DNA of 32,304 nucleotides from CAYHOI01 sp964358175. Lineage in GTDB: Bacteria > Margulisbacteria > Riflemargulisbacteria > GWF2-35-9. Position 1 is the first letter of the stretch. Each line of letters starts with the position of its first letter. Of this stretch, positions 32,054 to 32,304 are shown one piece after another. Both the position numbers and the translations under genes were made by a program. The notes under the pieces are model-generated. The model was given only the letters and a program-made list of their open reading frames with translations. It did not search any database and was not told the DNA's origin. Location: positions 1 to 32,304 of the forward strand of contig CAYHOI010000013.1 in assembly GCA_964358175.1 (NCBI GenBank). The letters run 5' to 3'.

Positions 32054-32071
32054 AATAAGAAAATTTGGTTA

Positions 32072-32080
32072 TGTTATAGT
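32072..32080 (+). promoter_or_regulatory. Possible extended -10 promoter after the MITE-like element
   Basis: TGTTATAGT fits an extended -10 (TGn plus TATAGT, five of six). Just downstream, CTGGCT (32081-32086) and AGCCAG (32103-32108) form an inverted repeat around the expected start site. This could be an operator or an RNA stem. Confidence 0.3.
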
Positions 32081-32120
32081 CTGGCTATCCTAAAACGTTT
32101 AAAGCCAGTAATAGTATACT

Positions 32121-32146
32121 AAAACCGAAATGGTTTCCGGTTTTTT
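32121..32146 (+). terminator. Rho-independent terminator downstream of corA
   Basis: AAAACCG (32121-32127) pairs with CGGTTTT (32138-32144) around a 10-base loop, and the T-run continues to 32146. Before the MITE-like insertion it lay about 70 bases after corA and was probably its terminator. The multi-hairpin element now lies between them. Confidence 0.65.
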
Positions 32147-32159
32147 GTGTTGCTCTTAG

Positions 32160-32304
32160 CGAAAATGGTTTTTCGACAGACTCCTAGGAATAGGTGCTGG
32201 AATTTGGTCGGGCGTAGTAGACGACGTTAGAACCAGAATACAACAGGATCTAAGGAGTTGGAACGAAATAACCTTTACAGATCACGCAGTATTTTTGATT
32301 TGGC
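32160..32304 (+). CDS. Partial unknown ORF running off the window, start not found
   Basis: A frame is open from just after a TAG at 32157-32159 to the window end (48 codons) and reads plausibly as protein: DRLLGIGAGIWSGVVDDVRT followed by RIQQDLRSWNE. It has no ATG, GTG or TTG start before this. An ATG at 32165 is in another frame and would join it if the T-run at 32169-32173 were one base shorter, giving MVFDRLLGIGAG. It may be a frameshifted gene, a sequencing indel, or a remnant. The remaining bases of 31844-32304 hold only the element, promoter and terminator listed here. I do not recognise the product. Confidence 0.35.

Larger units (their letters stand above)
31842..32056. mobile_element. 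MITE-like element with 17-bp terminal inverted repeats and AAT duplication
   Basis: The element spans 31845-32053 (209 bp), flanked by AAT at 31842-31844 and 32054-32056. Its ends are perfect 17-bp inverted repeats, and it has no gene. Inside is a series of hairpins: 31914-31924, 31927-31948 (CTCCAC/GTGGAG core), 31949-31962, 31968-31987 (CTCCGT/ACGGAG core) and 31990-32004 (TGTCGC/GCGACA), enclosed by an outer CGCCTC/GAGGCG pairing (31903-31908 with 32009-32014). Removing the element and one AAT leaves corA ending TTT TAA TAA, so it landed in tandem stop codons and rebuilt the first one. The mobilising transposase is not present here. The family is unknown. Confidence 0.8.

Noticed and set aside
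1..32304. CRISPR arrays, tRNA or rRNA genes, prophage or defence islands
   Set aside because: No regularly spaced repeats, no tRNA cloverleaf or rRNA-like sequence, and no recognisable phage, integrase or nuclease genes were seen on either strand.

Overview
The window looks like a stretch of chromosome from a diderm (LPS-making) bacterium of moderate GC. The evidence is the lipid A genes lpxD and lpxC, two Omp85 proteins, a Skp-like chaperone and a TamB-like protein. No 16S rRNA or other marker fixes the phylum. A poorly cultured candidate lineage would fit the mix of genes, but that is only an impression.

Layout. (1) Positions 22-1102, minus strand: purU, followed by a small overlapping reading frame that appears frameshifted. 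(2) 1170-12418, plus strand: a tightly packed envelope operon of seven genes, tamB-like, a TamA/BamA-like Omp85, bamA, skp/ompH, lpxD, a small outer-membrane beta-barrel protein, and lpxC. A symmetric -10 element separates it from purU. (3) 12665-14773: an orphan hypothetical gene, then mobB and moaA of molybdenum cofactor synthesis. (4) 14971-19083: a lone 1370-residue protein. Its last ~480 residues read as a phosphohistidine swivelling domain followed by a PPDK/PpsA-type ATP-grasp domain. That order is the one found in glucan, water dikinases. Its ~880-residue helical N-terminus I do not recognise. (5) 19356-26752: ilvB-ilvN-ilvC-leuA for branched-chain amino acids, with an 891-residue predicted secreted metallopeptidase / beta-propeller / outer-membrane barrel fusion starting directly at the leuA stop codon. 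(6) 30734-26766, minus strand: a five-gene run of a TetR regulator, a SpoIIE-type PP2C phosphatase, an ICMT/NnrU-like membrane protein, a MEMO-family protein and an unknown protein. (7) 30890-31843: corA, transcribed divergently from tetR. (8) 31844-32304: a 209-bp MITE-like element inserted in the tandem stop codons of corA, a rho-independent terminator, and an open frame running off the window.

The envelope operon supplies the machinery for outer-membrane protein insertion (Omp85, Skp), lipid transport or autotransporter assembly (TamB-like) and two committed lipid A steps (LpxC, LpxD), so these activities are probably co-expressed. lpxA, fabZ and lpxB are not in the window. The ilv/leu genes cover acetolactate synthesis through isopropylmalate synthesis. 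Three predicted barrel proteins with an Omp85-like RGY motif occur in the window.

The strongest candidates for something undescribed are the 1370-residue dikinase-like protein, the peptidase-propeller-barrel fusion, the MITE-like multi-hairpin element, and the TetR/PP2C/ICMT/MEMO cluster.
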